From assembly GCA_907163345.1 (NCBI GenBank), contig CAJQUN010001340.1, positions 1-64,000 of the forward strand: a stretch of DNA of 64,000 bases, read 5' to 3'. Source of the DNA: Haberlea rhodopensis. Its lineage: Eukaryota; Streptophyta; Magnoliopsida; Lamiales; Gesneriaceae. Shown here piece after piece: positions 1 to 11,017 of this stretch (its first letter is position 1; each line of letters opens with the position of its first letter). Position numbers and translations under genes: made by a program. The notes beneath the pieces are model-generated. The model saw only the letters and a program-made list of their open reading frames with translations, was not told the origin of the DNA and made no database searches.

Positions 1-1484
1 TTTTAAAGGTATGCAAGAAAATATGTAAAAAATAGTTAGGTAAATAAATGCAGTAGTACAAAAGAAAATAACATAAGCATTTGTTTCTGGAAGTTCGATC
101 ACAATGCTTCTACGTCTCCCCTTCTTCGATCTCTTGGAAGGACACATTAAAAGACTTTGATTTATACAACTCTTTGTACAAATCAAGTTGGGCATTCCCC
201 ATCCAGTTAGAACTCCTAGCAACACAACTATGTATGTTCTTTAAATGTCTCACATACAAAGACCTATCATCCAGTTGTGATGAATCACCAACTGTTAGAA
301 TGGTATTCACACTTCTATTTTAGCCCACAAATACAATGTATAGAGTGAATACAAAGGCACAAATGATTCCATAATGAATCTGATACAACAAAGTAAGAGG
401 TGCCAAAGGTTTGGGGAGAGCTCTTCATTTAACAACTTTTGTATTTGAAGTTTCCCCATTGAATCCCAAGTGGGTTTGCTTTGGAAGGCTTGGATTGATC
501 TTCAATCAGCTGGTATTGAGCTTCCAAATCATGTATATATAGCCCCAAGTAATGATATATACGTTAGATACAAGAATATAGCCGTTGTGACAGTTTTGGT
601 AAGCTTTCAAACATTGCACCGATCATATTCTGCTTTCCTGGGCTATTTTTGGAAGTCCGCTGTCGGGTCCGCTGGTCGGATCTGCTGCCCGAGTCAACTG
701 GTCGAAGGTCTGATGGTTCAATGTCCGCTGCATGAGGTCTGTTGGTACCCTGCTCTCCAACATATGTTGTCCTGCTCTCTTGGTTATAGCTCTTGATTCG
801 TTGATTTTTGGGCAAAGACCTACATGGAAGTTGTAGCCCTTTCTCGTAGATTTCCATGGAATAAAGAATCGCTTGATTTCGAGTTCGTATGAGAGAGTTA
901 TGCTCTAAATACTAGGCGATGCTCCTACTGTAAGTTTGTTGGAATGTAGCAGCACATGGCGTGACTTGCTGAAGCTTTTTGGCCATCTTACCTTCTGATT
1001 AAGTCTTTGACTTCCAAAGATGATTTGTAGATCTTTGTCTTAGCTTTCCAACCCATACTGAATCGTCTGTTTCAATAGGCGACCTGAGAGTTATTGCCAC
1101 CACAGGTGCTCCAATCAGTCCGCTGTTGTTTCAGCTTTATACCAGCAGACACTTGTAGATATGTTTTCGTCAAGTAAACCTTCGAATCTAGTATGCTGAC
1201 CTGAATATGACTTGTAGAGAATTGAGTTGGCTATCCAACCCCTTTGGAAGCACATCATTTCAATGTCCGAGCTATGATATATGATTGATTTTGTCAACAG
1301 CGCTCGGGGTCCAGTGGAGGTTGGATTCTCATTTCAACAACCAAACTCAAAGTCATTCCTTAGCACATCATTAAGCTGTATGACATCATCTATGAACTGT
1401 ACACTTGATGAAATATGTTAGCAACATAATAACAAGTTTTGTTAACATCAAAACCAAAATTATTCAGGTTCCCAAAACCCAACA
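1..1484 (-). repeat. Copia-type 3' LTR (left end outside window)
   Basis: On the minus strand this block begins TGTTGGGTTTTGGG at 1484, directly after a purine-rich tract (plus-strand complement around 1485-1505), which is how a 3' LTR begins. Its first 700 bases are directly repeated at about 2510-3240, where the 5' LTR of the same element lies. The block contains the shared LTR motif whose minus-strand reading is GGAAGAAGGGGAGAC followed by a small hairpin (about 96-135). The short ORFs across it have no recognisable protein and look incidental. The far end of the LTR lies beyond position 1. Confidence 0.65.
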
Positions 1485-2326
1485 ATCTTCCCCCTTTTTT
1501 ATGATCACAAAACTTAAATAAAATATGAACATTAAAGCACAATGTTGCAAAATAAGAAACCATATTTTTATTTTAAACATATTTCTCCCCCTTTTGTGTG
1601 AATAAAAAAGGAAGACAAATAAAATTTACTCCCCCACAAGAATTGAGATTAAACTCTCCTCCTTAATTTTAAAAGGTTTGAAAATTTGAGCAAGTGAGGG
1701 GCAAATGGGGTTGGCTAAAATAAATTAAAAAAAGAATGCAATGAACATTAATTTTTTTGAACAAAAATAACCTATTTTGATGATGAGTATAGCATACCTG
1801 ACAATAAATTTGAATTTCTTGATAAAACTCAACCAATGTCCATTTCATCTTTTCGGTTGTAGCACATTTAGTCCAATTTTGCATAATAAACTGCATCTCC
1901 TCGTGAAGAATTAGGCTTCAATACCTATACCATTGCAATCCTCTATGAGTCTAGTTTACAACGCAAAAAAATGGTTTGTCATTTGGACATCCGAGCAAGA
2001 AGTTATGCCAATTTTCTCAAAGCTGCCACAAAACTAAAATGCTTCAAAAATTGTTAGAAAAATTTCAAAATAACAATTTAAAATTAAAAAAACGAGTTTA
2101 GAACAGATTGAAAGAAAATTTAAACATTTAAAATAGATTTTAAAATTATTTTCGTGCAAAATGAATGCAATGAAATTGATTTTTATGCTAAAAATTTTCA
2201 TACACCAAGTTTTTGAAAATTATCCTATGAAAATAATTTCATGCTCATGAGAAAGTTTTCTTTTAAAGATTTCCATCTAAAATCAGTTAAAATGCTTTTC
2301 AAGAACAATCTATCTCTGATGCCACT
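1485..2326 (-). mobile_element. Gutted internal region of Copia-type element (PPT to PBS)
   Basis: The internal part is only about 840 bases long. At its low-coordinate end is a polypurine tract (minus strand AAAAAAGGGGGAAGAT). At the other end, 2314-2325, is the complement of a primer site close to the tRNA-Met type (minus strand GTGGCATCAGAG), immediately before the 5' LTR at 2327. No gag or pol similarity is visible between them, so it is an internal deletion derivative or a short non-autonomous element. Confidence 0.6.
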
Positions 2327-3240
2327 TGTTAGGATCGATTCCGGGGATGGGTTGCAATTCTACACTCGAGTTCAACCAATTTGAGCTTCAATAGCTCGTG
2401 TTCTTGAAATAATTTCACCGAGAGATTATATAGAGTTCGATTACAAAACCGAGCGAAAGACACTCGAGATAACCCGCTCTATAACCGATTAACTATTAGA
2501 AATGCATTTTAAATGTGCAAGAAAATATGTAAAAATAGTTAGATAAATAAATGCAGTAAAGTAAATAACACAAACATTTGTTTTCTGGAAGTTCGAAGCA
2601 CAACGCTTCTACGTCTCCCCTTCTTCCATCTCATGGAAGGAATACACTAGAACACTTTGATTTATACAACTTTTTGTACAAACCAGATCAAGTTGGGCAT
2701 TCCACATCCAACTAGAACTCTTAGCAACAAAATGTATGTTCTTTAATGTCTCATATACAAAGACATCTCATCTAGCTTTGATGAATCACCAAATGTTACA
2801 ATGGTATCCACTCTTCTATTTTAGCACACAAATACAATGAATAGAGTGAATACAAAGGCACAAATGATTCCATAATGAATCTGATACAACAAGGTAAGAG
2901 GTGCCAAAGGTTTGAGGAGTGCTATTCATTTAACAGTTTTTGTCTTTGAAGTTCCCAAATTGAATCGCAAGTGGGTTTGCTTTGGAAGGCTTGGATTGAT
3001 CTTCAATAAGCTGTTATTGAGCTTCCAAATCATGTATATATAGCCCCAAGTAATGATCTATACGTTAGATACAAGAATATAACCGTTGGGATAGTTTTGG
3101 TAAGCTTTCAAACACGCAACAATCATATTCTGCTTTCTGGGCTATTTTTGGAAGTCCACTGGTCAGGTCTGCTGCCCGAGTCCGCTGGTTGAAGGTCTGC
3201 TGGTTCAATATCCGCTGGCCTGAGGTCTGCTGGTTCAATG
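2327..3240 (-). repeat. Copia-type 5' LTR, truncated
   Basis: Begins on the plus strand TGTTAGGATCG next to the primer-site complement and runs parallel to 1-760 of the 3' LTR with many small differences. Similarity stops near 3240, in the sequence reading CTGGTTCAATGAG, so the promoter-side part of this LTR is missing. The neighbour that follows is a related LTR in the opposite orientation. Confidence 0.6.
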
Positions 3241-3244
3241 AGTG

Positions 3245-4185
3245 ACCTTAGGAGTGACCAACAGATGATGGAAAAAGACATCAGCTGTCTTTTGTCCAGC
3301 AGAGAAACATTCAAGGAGAAGATAGCAGACGTATAAGGCAAAAGGACAAAACACAAACAGATTCACTCTGTCAAAAGTACAACAGAGCTCCGCACTACCA
3401 TATCAGCGCCACCAATCTCATCATAATGAACTAGCCGTTGATTAACAAGAATGGAAAGAAGACAAAAAGAATTTGGATGAAAATCAGGAAGCTGATCTTA
3501 CGCGGTTATTTCCATTTGAAAAATTGTTGCGGTTAGACTTTCAAGTCTATAAATACGTCAAATATAAGAATTAAGAAAGCTCTCAACACTCTGAAATCCT
3601 GAATCAACTTCATTCGAAAACAAGCAAAACATTCAAAACACTTATTGAAATATCTGAAATTTTGCAGAGCATTATCCAAGAGCTATTGAGATCTTGAAGA
3701 TCAAAGTCTATAAGTCTACTGCTCAAAGACACTCTACAGAAGAACATATTCTTATTGTTGTGAGAATGTTGTAAAGAAAAATCATATTGTAACATGTGTG
3801 TTATTGTGTTGCTATAAGTTTGGCATATCTGTGTGGGTGCCTAAGAAGGTTGTATGTTGTAAAGTTTAAACCAAATTTTTTTATTGTAACCTTCATGCAA
3901 AGGAAGAAGGGGAGACATATAAGCGTTTGTGCTTCGAACTTCCAGAAACATATCCGCTGTCATTTACTTTCAGTACTTTATCCTTCAGTTCCTTAACATC
4001 TACCGTTCAGTTCTAAACTCACAAATCCAGTAGACAGCTTCCGCACTACCTTTAGTTGTTTACTGATTTGCTATCAGTTGAGATTCTATTGTTGTACTTA
4101 AGAGTCTGTTGTATATCGAAGAATCGAGAAATTGAGTCTACTGTTTATTCAACACCCCATTCTAAATATTATTTCGATCCTAACA
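3245..4185 (+). repeat. LTR fragment of a related Copia family, opposite orientation
   Basis: Ends CGATCCTAACA at 4185, the typical LTR terminus, and has a TATA-like TATAAATA near 3549. At 3901-3950 it carries the motif GGAAGAAGGGGAGAC plus CTTCGAACTTCC, which is the inverse of the motif at about 2588-2628 in the neighbouring LTR and is also present near 28065. No primer site follows 4185, so it is a solo or truncated LTR. Confidence 0.55.
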
Positions 4186-5030
4186 AATAATAATATTATT
4201 GATAATATTAATAATAATAATAAATAATAATAAATATAATAATGATAGTAATAATGGTGATATTAGTAATGTCAAAGATATTGATAATAACATTAATTTA
4301 TTTGGTGAAATTCTCCTTTTTGTGTTTATGAGGGGTATATTGTGTTTATGAGGGGTATATTGGATAATTCTCTTGGCTAGGGAGCTTAAACAAGCTATTT
4401 TGTAACTATGGAGTGCATACCTCAAAAATCCTTGTAAAGGACTGAACACCAATGAAACAATGGCTTTGTGGATTTTTGACCAAGTCTCCTATCATAAGGA
4501 TACTAAATAAATAACTAATAAATTATACATCAATTCAAATGGTACACTTAAAGACAATAATATCGATCAAGTACTCGTATAAACTTATTGCTATTTCCCA
4601 TTTCCCTCTTTTTCTTACCGAGACAAGTTTCCGCCAAAGTAGACATAATATTTTATTTTATCAAACTTCAGAATTTCGTCATATAGTTATGGAAAAAATA
4701 AAAAAAATTGTCATGTAAGTTGGCCTAATTTTGGTTTTCTTCCTCTCATTACTCATATTTCAGCATTAGTACAATAACTTTGTGTTTTTGTAATTTATTC
4801 ATTTTTCACGGGATTGTTGACGTGGCGTTGGATATGCTGACATTTCCGGTGTCAAGTGTTGAATATGCTGGCATTTCCGGTGTCAAGTGGACATTCTTGC
4901 GAATAAAGTCTAAATTTTTTTAAAAAATATTACAGTACTAAGATTGAAAGTGGACTAACTTCAAATTGAACCGTTGTCATATCTACCTTGAGGCCAAGTG
5001 CAAAGTATTTTTAAAAAATAATAATAATTT
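4186..5030. other. AT-rich spacer, no gene seen
   Basis: Starts with an AAT/ATT-rich low-complexity stretch (4188-4250). It includes a 20-base local direct duplication (GAGGGGTATATTGTGTTTAT, around 4330-4360) and another short duplication with GCATTTCCGGTGTCAAGTG near 4825-4890. I see no coding or RNA gene. Confidence 0.5.
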
Positions 5031-5032
5031 TA

Positions 5033-5815
5033 GAGAAAATTATAATTTTTGTCTTTTAAATGCTCGTCTATATTTCATTTTTAGTCTCATAAGTTTTCGG
5101 TGCCAAGCAGTGTTTTGAAAATTAGACCTGATCATCCTAATCAATCGGTTTAATCGATGACCTGTGCTTGGTCCGGTTCGATTGACCTTATAAAACCACC
5201 AGCTAAAAATCAGTAGGAACCGGATTAAACCGGTAAAAAAATCGATCCAATCAGTAAATCAGTCGACAGTTGAATTGACAAGTTCATTATTTTTTTATTT
5301 CTTTTTTTAAAATTTAAATTTTTTTTATTTTCGTTAAAATTATAAATCAAATTTTTGGAACAAAAATATATTTTATTTTATTTATTGTTATTGAAATAAT
5401 TACAAAATAATATTGTAAGTATGCCTTTATCAAAAATTTCATTGCTTTCTTGTATTTGAGATGTTTTATTATTATTATTATTATTTTGTATTTGAAACTA
5501 TAGCAAATACATAGTATATATAGTTTACAAAAATTAAATAGATATTACCTAATGCTGACAGTGGTTCAACCGGTCGAACCGATCAAACCAGTAACCAGTA
5601 AGGGTACCGATTTAATGTTTGATCTGGTTTTGAAAACTCATGTGCCATGCTATTTCTGATGCCACACTATTATTTTCCGGTGTTATGACACCAATCAGAT
5701 GAAAAAAACTAAAACTAAAAACAATGATCAACTTACTGAACGAAAACTAAATTTGAAAACTTACATGACTAAAAATGGAGAATTATCGTATTATAATTTT
5801 TCTTTAATTATAATA
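5033..5815. repeat. MITE-like element with imperfect inverted ends
   Basis: The left end (about 5033-5100) contains AAAATTATAATTTTTGTC and TTTTTAGTCTCATAAGTTTTC. The right end read in reverse (5815-5745) contains AAAATTATAATACG and TTTTTAGTCATGTAAGTTTTC. The matching order and spacing suggest terminal inverted repeats of a small non-autonomous DNA transposon, interrupted by the inner element at 5109-5641. The exact ends are uncertain. Confidence 0.4.
5109..5641. repeat. Small non-autonomous DNA transposon nested in MITE
   Basis: Left end AGTGTTTTGAAAATTAGACC and right end (reverse complement) ATGAGTTTTCAAAACCAGATC are similar. The flanks read GTGCCAAGC (5100-5108) and GTGCCATGC (5642-5650), a 9-base near-repeat with one mismatch. 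Ends are rich in ACCGGT/GGTTTAACC sequences, a style common in plant hAT- or Mutator-type MITEs. The length of the duplication (8 or 9) does not settle the superfamily. Confidence 0.5.
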
Positions 5816-5819
5816 TGTT

Positions 5820-6678
5820 ATAATCTTGTCAAGCCAACTAATAGATAAAATAATAAATAAACACAATAAATCTAACACTAAATATTTAAACGTCCAATTT
5901 TCAAAAACCAGAAACTCTAAAAATTACAATTATTAATAGATACTTATAATTATACCGTGCACCAAAACAATTAAGCAATGTCACTTTTTTCCAAACTATA
6001 ATTCAATGTCATATTCTTATTTAACTCGCCTTTTGTGCCACTCGTAGCAAGCTCATTTTCGTCAGTTTCATTTGTTGAAAAATTGATGAGATCGTGATTC
6101 TTTCTGGGAAAAATTTAAAATTGTTTAAAACTCATTTAAAAGTTTTAATATTTTAAATTATTAAATACAACCAACAATGCTGTTGATGGATGAAGGAAAT
6201 TATTACCAAGTATTGAGGCTCTTCGTGTCCAGCCGAATACATAATTTACCGTGAATCAATTCAAAATCATGGAGTATTACGAATTAAAAAGAAACCTCTG
6301 ATTTTAAGAGAACTTAATGGAACATGATCAATAGTACACAAAAGTCGCAGGCATTACATGGAAGTAACAAGGATAAGTAGATATATTGCTCGAAGCAACA
6401 AGGATAGGCAAAACAAATCGATTTTCAACTAGAAATCGAGGCTGGAAAAGCGTTATTCATTCCATGAAACAAGCAGAGAGAAATTCTGTCAAGAAGTGCA
6501 TCAAATTCAAATTATCCTTGTACATAGAGTACATCAAGAGTGAGATTGACAGAAGAAGAATCCCTCATTAACCATTGAACGAGAAAATAACAATGGCATT
6601 ATTCAAAACTGTCACTATTTCTGTTGCCACAGAAAGGGGAAGACAATACCAGCTAGCTCCAACTCCGAAAATGGGAAA
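5820..6678. other. Spacer and 3' flank of the malate dehydrogenase gene
   Basis: AT-rich DNA with no recognised protein. The part next to 6678 is the 3' untranslated region of the minus-strand malate dehydrogenase gene. I could not identify a clear polyadenylation signal. The 61-codon plus-strand ORF at 6386-6571 resembles nothing I know. Confidence 0.45.
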
Positions 6679-9600
6679 TTAAGAGAGGCAAGAATATGCC
6701 AATTCTTTCTCTTCACTGAGCTCTTGAGCGGTCAAATCCAACTTCTTCCGTGAAATTTCGTCAATAGGAAGACCTGGAATCAGTGGAGTGAATTAATGAA
6801 AAGGAATACCTTTCACAAAATTCAGTGTATACTCGAATCAATTACAGTTCCAGAATCGCCCATAATGATGAAAAAACGCTTAAAATACATATACGACTTT
6901 ATAATGGAAGTCTGAAAAGCAATGAACACCACAAACATGTTGCAATATACTTGGGCTACAAAATTGAACCAGAGATAGAACCAACAAAGATCCTAAAACA
7001 AGATTCCATCAAGAATTACTGAAAATAATGAGAGACCACAGGGATAGAGCCACCAAGATGCACTGTGCAAAATTCTCGAGAAGATAACTCAACAACAGAT
7101 AATAATCATCATCATACAAGTCCTAACCTTTACTCATTGAGGTCGACTACCTAAATCTCTCACCTCAATTTGTTAATTTTGTTTGAACTATAAATTGCAG
7201 TTTCTAATTACCAAGTCCTGGATAACTTCGTGTCCATTTAATTTAACATTATTCCTTTTCTTTGAGGCCATGCCACCTGAAATAATTGAATAATGGATCC
7301 TAAAAGCTAATCATAGGAGCAATACTTATTTCTGGTTTATTTTATGGGATTCTATACCAAAATAACCCATCAGGAAAAATGTTTGACCACACAACACATT
7401 CTCACCTTGAACAATGGACCACTCTCCATTTTTGCATGTAACTGGGAATGAGTAGATGAGTCCAGCTGGGACATTGTATGAGCCATCAGAGTATACACCC
7501 ATAGAAACCCAAGTACCCTGAATAATTCATAGCCAAGATAAGAACATGCATTAAGTTTCATCGATTCGATATGCTCAAAGAACGTGCATCAAAATTCAAG
7601 AAACCTCCAACCCAATGGAACAGGTAAGGACAAAATCTACCTCTGGAGTTCCAAGGACCCAATCACGAATATGGTCACAAGCGGAGCTAGCAGCAGAAAG
7701 TGCACTAGAGAACTTCCTAGCTTTGATAATTGCAGCACCACGCTGCTGGACAGTAGTTATGAATTCTGTATTCAACCTAATGAAATTGGACGAACAAAAG
7801 AAAAAAATAAATGGGTAATTTGAGCTATATGAATTTGAAATGAATGCTTAATCAAACTTCTATACCATTCATCATCAGCAACAAGCTTGCGGACAGGCTT
7901 ATCTCCAGCTGAAGTTTTGACAGATGCATGGTTGACGTCAGGATACTGTGTTGAGGAATGATTTCCCCAAATAATTGCATTTTTAACATCAGATACTTGG
8001 ACATTCAATCGCTCTGAAACCTGCCCAAGGGCCCTATTATGGTCCAATCTAGTCAAACAAGTGATGTTCTTTTCTGGAATGGATGGAGCAAATTCCTTCA
8101 GAATTAATGCATTGGTGTTGGCAGGATTAGCTACGACCAAAACCTGGAAGTGAATTTAAAGTAAGGAGAATGAAATCAGACTTAACAGAGTAACAGACAA
8201 CTTTATAATGCTATCTAATATAAATCTATAGCTGCTAAAGGTGTTTTACATTCCATCCCTCCCATCAAAAAGGTCCTTTAGACTGTCAGAAATGAAATAT
8301 TTCATGCATATCAACATCATAACTTTACCTGTTACAAATCGGAAATCATTCTCAGTACACCTGCACACATGTTAAATTATGGTATACACAGTTTTTAGTT
8401 TGTTATGTCACTCTAGTGTACAGCTATAAATTGGAAACAAAAAGATCATCAATTTTACAATAATCACCTTGCAGTTAGCAGCACATGCTTTTCAAGAGCA
8501 GATGCTTGGGACTTTGTCACACATGTTAAATTATGGTGTACACAGGTTTTTATTTTGTTCCGTCACTCTAGTGTACAGCTACAAATTTGAAACAAAAAGA
8601 TCATCAATTTTACAATAATCACCTTGCAGTTAGCAGCAGCATGCTTTTCAAGAGCAGATGCTTGGGACTTGTATATGGACACATTCTTTGACATCACATC
8701 TTTCCTCTCCATGCCCTCTTTCCTAGGGAATCCACCAACCATTACAGCAACACTAACACCAGTACAAGCTTCTACAACATCGGTCGTAGCAACGACACCT
8801 GATTCACACCACAGAATAAACATTTCAATAAATAATACCTGTGACCAGAATCTCATCGGACATTTAACCAGTCGATCAATGTTAAACTTCAATTTAAATC
8901 ATGGTCGAGAAGATAAAGCACCAACCTTTCAGAAGAGGAAATGCAGCATCCACCAGTTCCATTTTAACTCCATTAAGTGCCTCAGCAGCAGGTGGAATAT
9001 CGAGCATGTGAAGGATCACTGGCTGGTCTGCACCCAACATAACTCCCCTAGCAATCATGGGAACAAGAGCATATCCAATTTGTCCTGTAAAACCAACAAG
9101 ATCCCAATAATTACATTCCTCACATGAATTAAACCAAATCCAGCAAACCATTATGGTTCTTTACAAATTACAATAACCATCACCTTATATAATGCTACAA
9201 TACCACATCGATTCCACAAGAAATTGTGGAATTGTATATAAGCTTGAGAGTCTCTTTTACCTAATAGACTACTCTTTCAAGTTTTAGCTCTCTTGCTGGG
9301 CATATATACGCTGATAAAGGGTGAGTAATAAATGAAGGTATGTACCACTAATTCAGTAAATATACTGAGTTTACAACCTAATACAAGCCTTCTCATAAAG
9401 AACAGAATTCCCCCCCTTCCGTAATGCCAGAGTTATAATAAAGAAATACAGAATCTTAAAACCCGTGCACCAAGTTCAGAAAGTTGTCCATTTAAACAGC
9501 ATTTCATACTTCATTTCCAGCTGCATCTTCAAGTAACCATATGTATGTATAATAAGTGCTACTCATGGCATCAACAGCAAAAATAAATAAAAAAGTTCAA

Positions 9601-10154
9601 ACTCTCGACTCGTTTTCTAATCGAGGGAGAGGGCCTAAGAAATCATCAAATTATCTAGATGTCAGTTCCCCAAAATCACTCAAACACACCAATCATGAAC
9701 GCTCATTAATTAAAAAGCGCATCATGAAAACGTGAAATATCTGAAGCAACCTAAACCACTATAGGTTCCAAATGTCCAAACTTCCGCAAAAAATAAGTAA
9801 TAAATTAATCTAATATAAAATATATATATAAAACTAATGACAGTTAATTCAGAACAATCACTCAAACAATTAGATAATTACGGCCAACTAATGCTATATA
9901 ATTCATCACTGATGTTACTATTTAAATTCAAGGAAAATTGATGATAAATACATCTGTAAACCGATAAACACTCATCACAAGATTTACAACAATCATGTGC
10001 GCAGAGATATAAGATTCTATAAATCAATCAGCAGTAAACCTTAATCCAGTGAAAAGTATGAAAAAATATAAATGGATCTGGAAATTGATTGAACAATTCG
10101 TGAAATTATACCTGCAGCTCCGGTAACGAGGACGCGGACTGGATCTTTAGCCAT
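6679..10154 (-). CDS. MDH: Cytosolic NAD-dependent malate dehydrogenase (7 exons)
   Basis: Interconverts malate and oxaloacetate with NAD(H) (EC 1.1.1.37) in the cytosol, part of the malate shuttles between compartments. Exons on the minus strand: 10154-10112, 9084-8926, 8798-8623, 8143-7866, 7776-7641, 7517-7406, 6773-6679. All introns are GT-AG, and the exons total 999 bases (332 codons plus stop), the usual length of plant cytosolic MDH. Exon 1 begins MAKDPVRVLVTGAAG, and the dinucleotide-binding TGAAGQIG spans exons 1-2. The substrate-binding arginines lie in GGFPRKEGMERKD (exon 3). The catalytic pair lies in exon 4: aspartate in LTRLDHNRA and histidine in GNHSSTQYPD. The protein ends in AYSCLS. 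There is no transit peptide, which separates it from organellar forms. It is the only intact host gene here and looks functional. Intron 3 carries a duplicated copy of the end of exon 3 (see 8364-8670). Confidence 0.95.
8364..8670 (-). repeat. Tandem duplication covering end of MDH exon 3 and its donor site
   Basis: 8518-8670 and 8364-8513 are near-identical units of about 150 bases. The real unit contains the last 48 bases of exon 3 plus the donor site at 8623. The duplicate repeats that exon end (about 8470-8513) with one 3-base loss and its own GT donor inside intron 3. Differences such as TGTACAC versus TATACAC show it is not brand new. Confidence 0.85.
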
Positions 10155-10604
10155 CGTAGATCTCCGATCTGAAAATTTATGTCAACGAAGGAGATTTGAG
10201 TGAATAAAAAAGCAAGGAGAGTGTACTAATGACCCGTGAGGTTCTGACTTCGGCGAGGAAATTGTGATATTTGGCGATTTGAAGATAAGAGAAAACGATG
10301 CCGTTTAAGTGCTGTCCTTTTTTGGGCCTTTTGCCTATGGACCGGTACTGCATACACCACATCATGTACGGATATTCCTAAAATTTTTAAGGTCATGTAT
10401 CCGATACTTTTCGGATATCGATACTCACGGATAATTATCCGATACGTAGCCAATACGTCATCTGAATTAAAAATAAATTTTTTATTTTGAATACTTGTCT
10501 AGATACTTCAGATTCCGACGTATCAGATACGCCATGTGGAGTATCCGAATTTAAAAAATATTTTTTAATCTCAGATAGTTATATGAATACGATCAAGTTT
10601 CTTC
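10155..10604. other. MDH 5' flank with cluster of small palindromes
   Basis: Upstream of the MDH start codon. 10364-10560 holds repeated GTATCCGATAC/CGGATATC-type words, including the perfect 14-base palindrome CGGATAATTATCCG near 10428. Such words resemble subterminal repeats of hAT-type elements, and a hAT transposase relic follows at 10605. I could not point to a TATA box for MDH with confidence. Confidence 0.4.
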
Positions 10605-10850
10605 TTGTTGTTGTGCATTTATTCATGCAGCAAAGAGGAACCAAATAACATTAGAACGTGCCGAAGATTTGATTTCAATCATAGTATGTCTTCTTTCAAG
10701 GAAATCTCCACAATATATGAAGGACGTCCAAAATGTGGGATGTGGCTAGAGATGCTTTTGAGTCGTTGTATGATGTTATCATTTTCTATATTGCGAATCT
10801 CTCACTTGATGAACCAGCATTTGAGTCTATTATATTGTAGATGATGCTAA
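10605..10850 (+). pseudogene. hAT transposase C-terminal relic
   Basis: Translation in shifting plus-strand frames gives fragments typical of the dimerisation end of plant hAT transposases: AEDL, SPQYMKG-like 'STIYEGRPK', the signature MWDV followed by DAFESLYDV, and ANLSLDEPAFES. Frameshifts and stops break it, and nothing of the catalytic core is left. It is unrelated in sequence to the two hAT copies further right. Confidence 0.6.
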
Positions 10851-11017
10851 TCAAGAATCAATATATCGAGATAGCATAGTCAATTAAATGATTAGACAAT
10901 ATTTTATATAACTTTCTTGATTGAAGTAGTATTGATGTTTAAAGCTCTATTATTTGTCGTAGATTTGATGAAGTTTAAACTTTGTTATTTTGATTTTATA
11001 TGTTTATTGTTGATTAT
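10851..11017. other. AT-rich spacer before Gypsy LTR
   Basis: No coding signal. Its last five bases (ATTAT, 11013-11017) would be the left target duplication of the Gypsy element that starts at 11018. The partner copy cannot be seen because the other LTR is interrupted. Confidence 0.4.

Noticed and set aside
7370..8140. Separate short minus-strand genes between 7370 and 9151
   Set aside because: They are individual exons of the malate dehydrogenase gene extended into introns.
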